Part shown: piece by piece, positions 51,133 through 62,401 of the stretch
Layout: each line of letters opens with the position of its first letter
Numbering within the stretch: position 1 is the first letter of the stretch
NCBI RefSeq assembly: GCF_902459465.1
Contig: NC_047081.1
Coordinates: forward strand, 310,001-374,000
DNA from: Asterias rubens
Lineage: Eukaryota; Echinodermata; Asteroidea; Forcipulatida; Asteriidae
Direction of reading: 5' to 3'
Length of the DNA: 64,000 nt
Notes under the pieces: model-generated
Seen by the model: the letters and a program-made list of their open reading frames with translations, nothing else
The model's database searches: none
Told to the model about the DNA's origin: nothing
Translations under genes and position numbers: made by a program

Positions 51133-54100
51133 ATGGATTCTGCAGTGAGAAAAAGAGTCAAATCTTCGCCGGCTTCCGAGTCCAAAACACAGGGACCTCA
51201 GCGGCCTAGAGGAGGGGTCAATGCTAAGTATGTAGCGGTCTTCCTGGTTGTACTTTTTACGGTGATTTTTGTTGGGACCTTTTTGGGACTGGGCGTTCTC
51301 GGCCTCGGTAACGATCCGCTGAAGACACTGATGTCAAAGACGAACACGAGATCTGAAGTTTGGTCATCTGAGCCGGAGGAAACCGAAATGAGAAATTCTG
51401 CTAAACCATTGCCAGTGTCGGTGAAGGTAGCACCATTGACAAAACCAACAATTCTTTGGTGGACTGACAAGTTATTTCCGCATTTCCAAGGTAAACAAAC
51501 CGTTGAGATTGAGTGTGGGCTCAAGGAGGGACTAGGAACATGTCTAACCACAACAGATAAGAATGTTTTATCGGACCCCCTTGCTAGGGGGATTATTTTT
51601 TACGGAACCGATTTCCGAGCTTACGAAGCGCCTCTTCCGCGAGAACCTTGGCACGAGTGGGCTCTAATACATGAAGAATCCCCGCTCAACAATCAAATAT
51701 TTTCGCATTCAGTCGGAATGTCACTTTTTAATCATACGTCAACATTTCGACGAGAGTCGGACTTCCCAATTACAACTCAACACATAAAGAATCTGAAATA
51801 CCTGACAGAGCGACAACCTCTTCCAATAACCAAGAAAAATCAGCACCGCCAGAAACTTGCTCCAATTTTATACGTTCAATCTCATTGTAACGTTCCGTCA
51901 GATCGTGACCGTTACGTTAAAGAATTAATGAAATATATAGATGTGGATTCCTACGGAAAATGCGCCAACAACAAACAGCTTCCTGAGAATCTTCAAGATC
52001 CGGTAGAATCAATGGAAGCGCAAGAGTTCCTCGATTTCATCTCGAGATATAAATTTCATCTTGCGTTTGAGAACGGTATCTGTGAAGACTACATCACCGA
52101 GAAGTTGATTCGTCCGCTCCATGTTGGGTCCATCCCAATCTATAGAGGCTCTCCCTCGGCTCAAGATTGGATGCCTGATGATCACTCCGTCATCTTTGCG
52201 GAGGATTTCAAATCACCCAAGGAGCTTGCGGCGTTCATCAAACGTCTCGATGAAAACGACGGAGAATATCAGAAATATCTTTCCTTCAAGGAAGTTGGTA
52301 TCCAGAATAATTTGTTGAGGTAATAACCAAAGTCACTTGGATCAAATGCGGCTTACATTAGTATAGCTGGGTTCTGCCTAGTTGCGATATTGTAACCCTC
52401 AGGAGGAGGGTTACTACGTTATCGCAACTAGGTTCTGCCTACTCCTAGAACTATGACTGAGGTTCGTTCTGCTATCGCCCCCACAAGACGATAGCAGAAC
52501 GAACCTCATCAGTCATATACATGTACATGTACATTGTAGTCACAGTTCTAGGAGTAGGTTCTGCCCTAACTTTGGCCGCTTTCGAAACCACAGCTTGGGC
52601 TTTTGCTCTGGTTTAGGATCTGCCTGAAAGTATCAAAATTACAGGAATCCAGAGCCCAAGTCAAAGCGGCCGGATTTCAAAAAGGTCCTTTAAACATAAT
52701 AAACAAACTAGGCCTATTAGTTGAGATTGGCCCTACTAAAATTTGGATTTGGGCCAGTTTCAAATAGCTGGGCGGGGACAACAGCTCTGTGTGTATGCAA
52801 GATACATTTTTACATCTTGAAGGGCAAGAAGTTTTTAATATAAAACTATGGCTTGCATTTCTGAAAAAGCTAAATTCAAATGCACATATCAAGTACATTT
52901 GAAGACACAGATAAAACCTTTAGAGTGTAAGTTTTCAGACCTTTTTATCACGATGTCTCCCGCCCATACATGTACCTCAAAACATGCCATATTTTCTTTT
53001 CCTTTAATACAGACAAACAATGGAGAGCAGAACATGGGGCGTTAATGAATGGCGAGTACCCAGTTTCATCACTGCATTTGAGTGTTACGTCTGTGAAAAG
53101 ATACAGGAAAGACTGAAGGCAGAGAAAGCCCATGCTGACGATCCCTCCCAACCTTTGCTGCCTCCTAGAGTAGCTAAACCCAATCATGTCGGTTGTCCAG
53201 AGCCGTCAATCTCACATGGTGATTGGAGTCAAGTCAGAAGCAGAGACAAGTAAGTTCTTTTTGAAAGTTAGTTTGTTTTAAAACAGTTTACTGAGATGAA
53301 GCACAAAAAGCAGTTTTAAAGGACAACATTTGTTTGCTTACCAGAATAAGGTTGCCTGCCAAAATACCATGACATGTACTTTACTTTATTAGCTATAGGA
53401 AGCTAGGTCCTGCTCATAGTGATTCTACAACATTCCTGTCTTGACCGTAGGTAAGTAACATTGGTGTGGCGAGCTGTCAAACACACAGACTCGAGCTCTC
53501 TTTGTTACTGATCAGCAGGATATTGGTTCGAGTCCGGGCCATGACACTTGTGTCCGTTAAAAGTAAGACACTTAACCAAGATTGCTCCATCTTTTGGTGG
53601 TGCACATAAAATAACCTAGTGTTCCTGGCATGGTTATCTTTTATTGTTTGTTCTTGATAATTTGCAGAAAAACAAAACAAACGATGACCCTTTAATGGAA
53701 AATGGGTTCATTTCACTATGTGCAGTTCTGAATCTATTTATAGATGAGAGTTGCAGGGGGGGGGGGTGGATTAGAGAGCCTGGTGAGAGGGTAAATTGAA
53801 AAATATAATTCGAAAGAATTTCCCTGTCGCAGTCAAAAGTTGACAGTCTTCCCTTATGGTGTGCAAGGGACATGTCCCCCATTGCTTTATGCACATTCCT
53901 GTCCTTGGAAACCCAGTGGGTGAAAATGGCCTCCGTGCACACTCTGTATCAAAACGTCTTCTTCGATCGGCTGGCCCCAGGCAGTTCAACCAATTTACTT
54001 CTTAATTCCGCCCAGGGTAGCAAAGAAACAACTGATGGGATACATGTAATGTGAGATCTCCTTGCCTGGTGCATGTTTCCCTCCATCCTTCAATCTAGAC

Positions 54101-54788
54101 TAGGGAACATGTAATGTGAGATCTCCTTGTGCATGTTTCCCTCCATCCTTCAATCTAGACTGGGGGTACATGTAATGTGAGATCTCCTTGCCTGGTGCAT
54201 GTTTCCCTCCATCCTTCAATCTAGACTGTTTTAAGAGGAATATCAATTCCTACCTTCAGCTCCCCTGAGTTATTTTCATCTTAGATGTTTTCTTTTTGTG
54301 GCCACTCTACCAAAGGTTGGCTTTAAGCCTAGTTTGCAGTGAACTTGCATATAAAAAATAATTCATACTACAGGTCTAGACACAATCTGATCTAAAGGAA
54401 GCAAATTATTTATCAAAATTGTCTGTTTGAGGCAAGAAATTGTTTGCATTCTTCTTGCATAAATCATCAGCTCAATGCAACTTGGGCTTCTGGTACTCAG
54501 TTGAGTGAGTTTATGTGAAGCGGTGGGTGGCTTACACTGGAATTTAATCACTCTTACGAACAGGATAAAGAGGGTTCAAAAACCAGTAAGAACCAATTCT
54601 TTAAAAATGTCATTGTTACTATTTCCTTTTTTTCTCATTTATATCATCACAGCATCTATTTCTGGAGGGAAGACTTTCACACCTCCAAGGAACAAGCCAT
54701 TGCTTTGAAGAACATGATCGACAAAGGCGCAACAGATTCCTCCAAACTATTTGATGAACTTCAACAAATGTATCAACAAAATGGTTAA
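51133..54788 (+). CDS. FUT11: FUT11-like GT10 fucosyltransferase, complete
   Basis: Three exons, 51133-52319, 53013-53249 and 54653-54788 (TAA), joined in phase 2 at both junctions with GTAATA/CAG and GTAAGT/CAG borders, give 519 residues. A short basic N-terminus precedes one hydrophobic anchor (about 33-58, YVAVFLVVLFTVIFVG...), as in type II Golgi/ER enzymes. The catalytic region contains WWTDKLFPHF, IIFYGTDF, HEESPLNN, APILYVQSHC and the GT10 donor-binding motif FENGICEDYITEK (F at 312), followed by YRGSPSAQDWMPDDHSVI. A sequon NHT lies near residue 200. The exon 2 segment AEKAHADDP and the FECYVCEKI motif fit FUT11 better than FUT10. These enzymes use GDP-fucose; vertebrate FUT10 and FUT11 have been reported as protein O-fucosyltransferases (POFUT3/4) acting on EMI domains. 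Confidence 0.95.
52377..52432. mobile_element. foldback insertion 1 in FUT11-like intron 1
   Basis: CCTAGTTGCGATATTGTAAC pairs with GTTACTACGTTATCGCAACT (inverse, one mismatch, continuing CCCTC/GAGGG), leaving a loop of about 5 bases. It is flanked by GGTTCTGCC on both sides. It lies only 58 bp after the intron's 5' splice site. Confidence 0.85.
52438..52558. mobile_element. foldback insertion 2, immediately next to the first
   Basis: ACTCCTAGAACTATGACTGA and GGTTCGTTCTGCTATCG pair with CGATAGCAGAACGAACC and TTCTAGGAGT on the right. An ACATGT microsatellite interrupts the right arm. Flanked by GGTTCTGCC at 52431-52439 (shared with insertion 1) and again at 52557-52565. Confidence 0.85.
52574..52671. 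repeat. degenerate foldback, GGCCGCTTT arms
   Basis: GGCCGCTTTCGAAACCACAG ... GCTTGGGC ... GCTCTGG is inverted at CCAGAGCCCAAGTCAAAGCGGCC. It resembles the GGCCCTTTTCGAA element at 6898-7027 in general plan and is placed directly after the twin insertions. Confidence 0.6.
53463..53605 (+). repeat. tRNA-derived SINE in FUT11-like intron 2
   Basis: GTGTGGCGAGCTGTCAAAC head, ATTGGTTCGAGTCCGGGCC (clear B box), then CACTTGTGTCCGTTAAAAG and AAGACACTTAACCAAGATTG. Same family as 30156-30330. Confidence 0.6.
54041..54232. repeat. 58-64-bp tandem repeat, three copies, in FUT11-like intron 2
   Basis: CATGTAATGTGAGATCTCCT recurs three times (about 54044, 54108, 54169), each followed by GCATGTTTCCCTCCATCCTT and CAATCTAGACT. 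The middle copy lacks six bases (GCCTGG). Copies are otherwise almost identical. Confidence 0.92.
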
Positions 54789-55429
54789 GCCTTTGCTTAC
54801 AATTGTTGACTTGTGCCGACTGTACCCATATCCCTTCTCCTTCAAGAGTTTGTAAAAAAGTCCTTTAAATGAAAGCTTTCTGAAACTGTAAAGGTTGTAT
54901 TCAAAAGGATCAAATGCAGTCCTCTCAAACTGTGTGATGACCTTAAAATAACAGGGAGAAAACAGGGTAAAAGCATGAACAGTAAAGGGTTTGAAGTCTG
55001 AACCCATTTTGTTTGGACACATTGTTAGGCTTGTGTATTATGACTGGCGATAAAAATATGTTGAAACGTTTTGTAAATTAAAAACTTCCTGTCTGGACGC
55101 TTTATCATAATTATCATTTCCTGAATGTAAAACCATAAGGAAAGATTTTACTTCCACAAAAGGAGGTAACAATTATATTTTCTTGCCAGCCTATATTTTG
55201 TCAAGACGATTTTATTTTAATGAGAAAATGGTACAAAATGTAGCATCGGATAACTGCCATACATGCAGTTGAATCAACCATCAACTCCCAGTTATGTGGT
55301 ATTGTCAAATTTGTATAGCGCCCTCTTTTGGCAAATTATGATGCTAGAGAAGCTACCCACAATGCAATAAATGGCAGGTTTGTTAAAGGTGATATTTTAA
55401 TCCAATTTGAAGTGGAATGCATGAGAGTA

Positions 55430-55435
55430 AATAAA
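55430..55435 (+). terminator. candidate FUT11-like polyadenylation signal
   Basis: AATAAA lies about 640 bp after the stop codon. A second AATAAA at 55366-55371 is equally possible. No transcript data were available to choose. Confidence 0.3.
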
Positions 55436-58434
55436 GACCTATATTTAGGGATTGCGTTTTCTAAAAATAATTTTTGTTCTATGGTTTGATTTTTCTTTGT
55501 GTGTGAAAGACTGTTGTGAAAACCATTTAGGATTCGGGCAAAATGAGCCTTACAACCTGAGCAATGGGTTGTGCAATCAAAGTTTATGGTGAGTGGTGAC
55601 TGTAAGCACATGATTCCTCTGTTAGCAAAACCATTAATATCGAACTGGCTAAACAAGAAACTACATCAAATCGGTCTAACAACAAATCCTTCACTTACTT
55701 CGAGACGATTTTATTTCCATCTTGAGCCACGTCAGCTTCAATAAATTAACAGAAATGTGTACACAATCTTTGTCAAACAAATGGCACAATAAATAAAACA
55801 CAAAACTCAAACAACACAATGAAATTTAGGTACAGCTACCGACTGTTCAACTTCAAAAATGCATCCTCTGATTTTACTTGCTTTTCTATCAATAAGCCAT
55901 TTGGGAGTTGGGTTTGAATAATGTGACAATGTCTGGTAATGACTAACATTTGAATTCCTGAGACTAAAGAGACAGTTGCTATGTCAAATGGTTCGGGGCA
56001 AGCTTTTGTATAACATCCTGCAGATGAGCAAACCCTGGCACCATTGTTCCATACACATCCATTTAGAATCCTGTATGGGTGTTCACTGTCTCTTACGTAA
56101 CTAAGCGAAAGCTTGCCCTAATCATGTGACATAGCAACTGTCTCAATAGTCTAAGGAATTCAAATTTAAGTGGTAACTTGTGATCAAGCACATCATTATA
56201 CCCGACAATATTCAAATCTAACACGCAAATGGCTTATTGGCTGATTTTGTTTTATGGGTTCATTATTAAAAATAAAAATAAAAGTAAAAACTATGGAATT
56301 TCATTGGGCGGGTAGTTGTACCATTGTTCACGCAACAATTAATATTTCATAACACAGATATCAAAGCAATAAAGCTACTATATACAGAGACAAACAGAAT
56401 ATTGAGTTGTTGCATTTGCATTACAGTTAATATTACAATGCTGCCATTAATTGCAAACAGATAAATAATTTATTTGTTACCGAAAAAATAAACAAAATAA
56501 TAAATAAATGGAAAACAAGTTTTTATCTTAAAGCCACGATATGGTGAACACTGATGATGTTTAGCACACATTTATAATGAAACAACAAAATTATATAAAT
56601 TGGTTAAAGGTGCTGTGCACTTTTGCATCAATTTTTCACCTTTGACCGTACACAACTATACCATAATACAAACAAACTTATTAGTAACCTTTCAAATTGG
56701 AATTGTTCTGTTGTTGAACATTAAATATATACACGCATTATATACAGATTAATTTGTTGATTATGTACAATATTATACAATTAAGGTGTGTAGATCTGTG
56801 GGAATATTCAGTTACAAGCAAACATTGAAACAAGTAAAATGTGTGTCTTCTTTCAAATAGTGTCTTAAACATCTTTTAAAATTAAGATTTTGGTAAGGAG
56901 AGGCCTGGGATATTTCGAATGCAATAAAGGAATATTCAAATAAGATCATGAAAATTTGATAAAAGAAAAAAATCACTTAATATGTCTCCAGGGCTTTCCT
57001 TAATATGGCAATGCCATGATAAGAAATGTATACTCAGTACTTTCCCAAAGTCCTGCGAAAAATACCACAGGCATTTAACTCGGGTGGGATTCAAACCCAT
57101 GACCTTTGCTAATTTTTGCTGAACAGCTCTTCAAAATTGGGCCCTGGATTAAAAAAAAAAAAAAAAACCCAGCCATTGTCTTCCTACAAATGTACCAATA
57201 AATCTTACGAATCTATCGTAAAAGAAATACATTTCACCTTCACTTCACAGTTCAAAATATCAGCAAGTACACATCAAAGTATCGCGACAGTATCCACAGA
57301 TCGCGACACAAATTTAACTTCATCATAATAAAATTTCATTATTATCAAAACTACCTTTTAAAAGTTTAAGATAAAAAACCTTTATGTTTTGGTAATATAT
57401 GCACCCAAAAGTGAAATATTTTGTTTTGATTTTTATTTAAAAACTATGTTGGTGTAAGGCACTACATGATTGTGGCACATAGACTTGTCATGTGGTCATT
57501 ACATAAACTTTAATTAAAGTGAACCACATTTCTTCACTTTTCTGAACTAAGTACTGCAGAAAGATGTACTGCTTTGTTCATACGCTAAAAGAAGTTAGCA
57601 AGCTTAAATAAACTGTTAAGCAGCTCTATTTAATTGGGACAAATTGCAACAACATAATCTTTATGGAATGTTTTCTGGTAACCTCTATATGCTAAGCAAT
57701 ATTTGTCTGTGCTTATTGGGCCCTAGTTTGGGGTATATGCGCTGCAATGTTATGCATGCATCTGTTTATCAGTCTAACTACTTTGAGCAAGGACAGAAAC
57801 AAGCTTGCCGTACCATCTCAGACGGATGTCAAAGGCAAACACAATCCTGTATTTCAGCCGATGAGGCTGGTCTATGATGAGGGTTAAACATTTTGAAAGA
57901 TTATGGTAACATCACAACTTGCTTTTTTAAATTTTGACCCATTAGTGTTTCTTTGAAGTTGGTTTACATAGTACTATTTTTGCATTGTTTTGTGGGTCCA
58001 GTATTAAGTGATTTTTCACAGAACAGAACATATCCAAGAAGGTTTAACTCCGTAAACAGTACTTCATGTTGCGAAGCATTCAAGGAGACTAAACAAATAT
58101 AATTCCAGATAAATTTTACGTGGGTGCATATTTAAATCTGAATAATTAATACAAGAATTTACCCTTCATCAGTTTACTAATTTGGGACCTACACACACAC
58201 AACGTGATAGCAGACCATTGATGCAATTTTCAAAATTTGTAAATTTTCCCATAATTTTTTTTGATTTGGTGTATGACCCTACCTTCAACCGAGTCCAATG
58301 TGATTGACAATTATTGGTTGTACCAACAGAGCCATTATCGAGACAAAGCAAGACCTACTTTTACTGAGGCTAGTTGTTCCCAAGAGACCTGCTTTGTAGG
58401 ATGTTGACAGTGGAGAGTAAATTTAATTAATTTT

Positions 58435-58770
58435 TATAAAGGCAATGTACACCTTTGGTTTTTTGGAACCATTCGATCATTTTAAGCAATAAAACTAACC
58501 TTTGGATATTCCAGTCCAAAAGTGGTTGTGTTTTTGTGATTGAACTGATAATATGGAGCAGTTATGTTCAGGCAGAAAGAATAATCCATAGTTGGAATAC
58601 ACAATCTGAGAATTGTTTCTTAGAATCTCTTTCTCTAAAACCACATTCCTCTTAAAGGAATCATTTCTCAAAATGCTATACACTATCAACAACTGCAGTG
58701 CTTCTTACCAAGCAAGTTTTAATGTCAATCATTTTTTGGAGTAATGACCAATGGTATACCCTGCCTTTAA
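58435..58770. mobile_element. older TTAA-type MITE
   Basis: The left end AAAGGCAATGTACACCTTTGG and right end CCAATGGTATACCCTGCCTTTAA form degenerate inverted repeats. The right side ends in TTAA. Size and tip layout match the elements at 18941-19325 and 34898-35273, but the interior differs and the left TTAA is mutated to TATA. Confidence 0.6.
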
Positions 58771-59634
58771 CAGCGGACTTTGGTCTGCTACATCATTTGA
58801 CTTTAAATGTCGCTGATGTAAAGTCTTATATCATGCGAGTCAAATTAAACAGGTTGCATGCAATGCAATGAGGACAGGGTCTTAATTGGCAGATCTAAAG
58901 GTAAATTTGACGAGCAAAATATAATTAATGAGTTTCTATGAACCTTGCCTTTGGCATTATAATTGAACTGGTCAACAAACCCACACAGAGGAAAGGTAAG
59001 GACCATGGGGGCCAATGTAGAGCTAAGAGCTAAGTCAACATTTTCACACAAAGATGGTGCTTTGTATGCAAATTAAATCATGCATAAATTTAAGAGATAT
59101 GTGATGTAGGAGAAAAGTATAAATCAGATTTTAAATTGCACAAATATATCATAAATATATCATAAACTGGCAAAGAAGTGGACGTATGCAAGAGTTTTGG
59201 ACACACTTTTAAAAATGAATAATATGCATTATTCATGAGAGTCAGAGATGTCATTTCAGACGGTGCAAGATGAAATTGCACAAATGATAAAGATTACAAA
59301 CAGGCAAATGTTTGGGTTTGAGTTGTAACACTTTTAAAGAAATGCTGTGTTTTATGCATATAAAACTATGCATATTCATGAATCACACTGTGATGTAAGT
59401 TTTGGAGATAAATTAACAATTATATTGCACATTAAAGTCTTTTTTAGTGTCCTTTGTCACGATTGAATATTCATTCATGGGTTCTGATGGTTTGCTTGGG
59501 CAAGATTTTTTTTTACATTTTGTAGAAAATCTATGCATTGATTCATGTGATACGTTTGGATCTGAGAGCTGATTGATTATTGATCGATTCAAAGTTAAGA
59601 TCAATCTTGGCTCTGTATGAATTCAAGCCCAGAG

Positions 59635-59817
59635 CCCAATTTCAGAGAGCTGCTTATCAGCACAAAAAATATCTAATCACAACAAAACTATGCTTACAAG
59701 AATATGGCTACCAGCTAAAATACCATGTCACATGTAATATCTTTGACTGGTATCCTGCCTATTTTTACTAAGCAGGAAATATTTACTGCCTAAAAAGCAA
59801 CTCTATGAAATATGGCC
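59635..59817. repeat. CTTAGC-family repeat
   Basis: It starts AGCCCAATTTCAGAGAGCTGC and ends AACTCTATGAAATATGGCC, with CAGCTAAAATACCATGTCAC and TACTAAGCAGGAAATATTTAC between. The ends are clearly inverted, which best shows the element's boundaries. Confidence 0.7.
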
Positions 59818-61131
59818 TAGCCCTTGGTCTAGGTTCCCCTTCAATGGTTTCCAGGTAGACTTTCCAAAGGAAAAATGAAATGGCCTTTCCCTCTCAAATA
59901 CCAAATTCAATACCTGTGGGGTTTATGTTTTTGAATATTTGAGGTTAGAAATGTACTTACTCATCCAGAACCAGCTATGTACATGTACAAGTATGTCAAT
60001 TTGCATACTTGTTGTGTGTGTGGGGTTGGTGGTGGGGGAGGGGGGGGGGGGTAAATCTGTTTAGGCTGCAGAAATTAGTCAGTTCTAGGTTGTTGTTTTT
60101 TGCCCAAAGAACAAAATTCCCGGACAGAGCATACTTATCAAAGACATATGTCATGTTTTGCATATCTGTTTAAAATATGCACCACCGGATAAAAGGCCAC
60201 GTCACGGACCCTTGAACACTTCAACTACATGTAAAATACAACCCGTATTGCGAAAGTGATTGATAAGCAAACAACACGTAGTATGTGTTAGGCTTTCATG
60301 TTTAAATGGCTGGGTCGTCATGATCAAAGACATACAGAATTACTCTAGCTTTATGCGGGCACCTTCCCCCCGTATTATAGAAATAGATAGAGTGCGCATG
60401 GATCTGGATCGGTACTGCAAGCAATCTCCCAATTTGGGATGTATAGGTGTGCAGTAATTTGGTGAAGGTTTGTAATGGACCCTTCCCATGAAATATGCTA
60501 ATTACATTCACGCATGCCTACAGACCCTGTTGGTGGGCAAACACCATAGAGTTGTGCACTCAGCAGACGCGCAATCGCATCTGCATCATGCACCCATTAG
60601 CTGGGTACAAAACAGTGCGATGTTCCCTCATTTTGCCAACCAAAATGTTAGTGCACACGCTCTATGTGCAATTTACATATTTCATGGGAAGGGTCTATTC
60701 CATGTGCAGACAAAGGCCTTCTTTGATCATGACGACATAGCTCCTAAATTAACTGGAACATTTCTATGAATAAACATGATGACTATTAAAAGGTTACTGG
60801 TCTCACCTGGACTTAACAAATTAGATGTCAACAAAATTATTAAATAAATAGGGTGTTCACATTGGTTACTATGTGTATTTTGTTCATGTATGAAAGTTAT
60901 AACTGGACATTTCAAAACACATTCAAAAGAAAATCCCCAAAAAGAAGACTAAATAATTGAATCATACGCATACGATGTCACCGCATGAGGGTACTCTCTC
61001 ATAGAGGTAAAAAGAAGGTATCTCATTAGCTCATCCTGTGCGCTGCACACAAACAACTACCATTGTTTTCAGTACCATTTTACCAGTCGGATGACTTCAA
61101 TGTACACACGTCCATTGCACTAGGATTTAAT

Positions 61132-62401
61132 TTAGTTGATTATTTCAACGTGAGCAGGTGGGGGTTCAGGTACCACTTTAGACTGCCGGACTTTCATCCT
61201 CTCCTCAGACGGACAGTTCTGTACATAAATGACGCGGTTATACGCCTTTAACCGTCTCCACAGCTGTAAATAAACCTTGCATTGGACGTACATGAATACC
61301 AGACCTCCCGTGAAGCCGATCGCAACGACAACGAGCTTGGTCCAGAACGGCCACTCGGTGGCGCCGTTGCTGTTGCGTAGTTCTGCTGTCAGACGGTCGA
61401 TGAGAACGTATAGGGCCCAGACAACGCAAGTGATCGCGATGATGTGGAATGAAACGGAGCAGATGATCTTGCGACGTTCGCCTGTTGACATCTCTAGCTT
61501 CTCCCACTGTGGGTAGACGATAATAAACGGAATTATTCACATACTCTAAAAGTTAACAAACATAAGAGGCCTAACACTTCGATCCTTTAGCAGAGTCTTT
61601 GTCAAAGGCTATAAGTACATAATGGGGGTGTCACGGTTGTCACAACTTGAACATGTTTTGGGGCCATCAAAATCTCTATTTCAACTTACCATGTTACCAT
61701 GTTTACAAAAATAGAGACCTTCTTAATGTACATTCCAGTGCGTTTTCCGGCAGGCAGAAGTGCTACACTGGGCATATGTGTTTCGTAATGTAAACACATT
61801 TTAAAATTGATAATTGTAAAAAGAACACTCAAAGAGTTTAAGGATGTGGCTATTTCTTCATATGAATTGCGTATGAAATGTTATCAAAAATCATTTCAGT
61901 TTTGAGCCTAAAAACAGGGGAAAACAGTGGCCCTGTTGTGTTGATATTATTTACCTTTCCTATTGGTTTCAGCTTAGTCTGCATAACAAACGGGAATCGA
62001 CACAACTCACAAGACTTTGTATTAGAGCTTTTGATCCACTGTTGCAGGCAAGCTTGATGGACGTGCTGAAGGCTACCCAAACACAGACACGGCGTAACCA
62101 ATGGCAACTCATCATCTCCCTCGCAGTGACAAATACGACAGATATCGTTGTTAGATGAAATCACCGAGACTGAGGATTGTGTGGAACCAGTACGGGTTAG
62201 AACCCCCTTAGACCAGCGTTGTTGTAAGGGTGGTTTATTTAGTTCGTCATTGTCTTTGTCGGGGGTTGTTGTTGATGTAGGCACAGTGCTTTGGTGTCCT
62301 TGTGTTCCTTGTGTTTGTCCATCTACTTGGCTGGGGATGTCTTTTGGGTCCATGATGAAGGCAGGATTTTTCTTAGCATGGTTCTGTTTTTCGTCTTTTT
62401 C
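61132..62401 (-). CDS. MARCHF8: MARCHF1/MARCHF8-type membrane-associated RING-CH E3 ubiquitin ligase, last two coding exons
   Basis: Minus-strand exons 62401-61955 and 61506-61132 (stop at 61134-61132), joined in phase 0, give 273 residues of the C-terminal part. The first exon has a polar Ser/Thr/Gln-rich lead and the RING-CH finger. The ligands C88, C91, C105, C107, H115, C118, C131 and C134 (counted from the exon start) fit the C4HC3 spacing, with [12 protein letters not shown] between them. The second holds [14 protein letters not shown], two membrane segments (about 163-186 and 205-228, ALYVLIDR and [15 protein letters not shown]) and [15 protein letters not shown], all very close to human MARCHF8 and MARCHF1. 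These enzymes ubiquitinate surface proteins and send them to lysosomes. The first exon opens with an acceptor (TTACAG) and no clear start, so the true N-terminus lies further right. An internal ATG (IMDPKD) is a possible start for a short form. Confidence 0.93.

Larger units (their letters stand above)
54789..61131. other. intergenic region between the FUT11-like gene and the MARCHF-like gene, both ends 3'
   Basis: The two flanking genes converge here. AATAAA signals on plus at 55366-55371 and 55430-55435 are candidates for the fucosyltransferase end. The rest is AT-rich with no supported exon. It contains a TTAA-type MITE (58435-58770), CTTAGC repeats (about 57595-57720 and 59635-59815), a poly-G tract near 60035-60051 and small palindromes such as GAATAATATGCATTATTC near 59217-59234. 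Confidence 0.5.
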
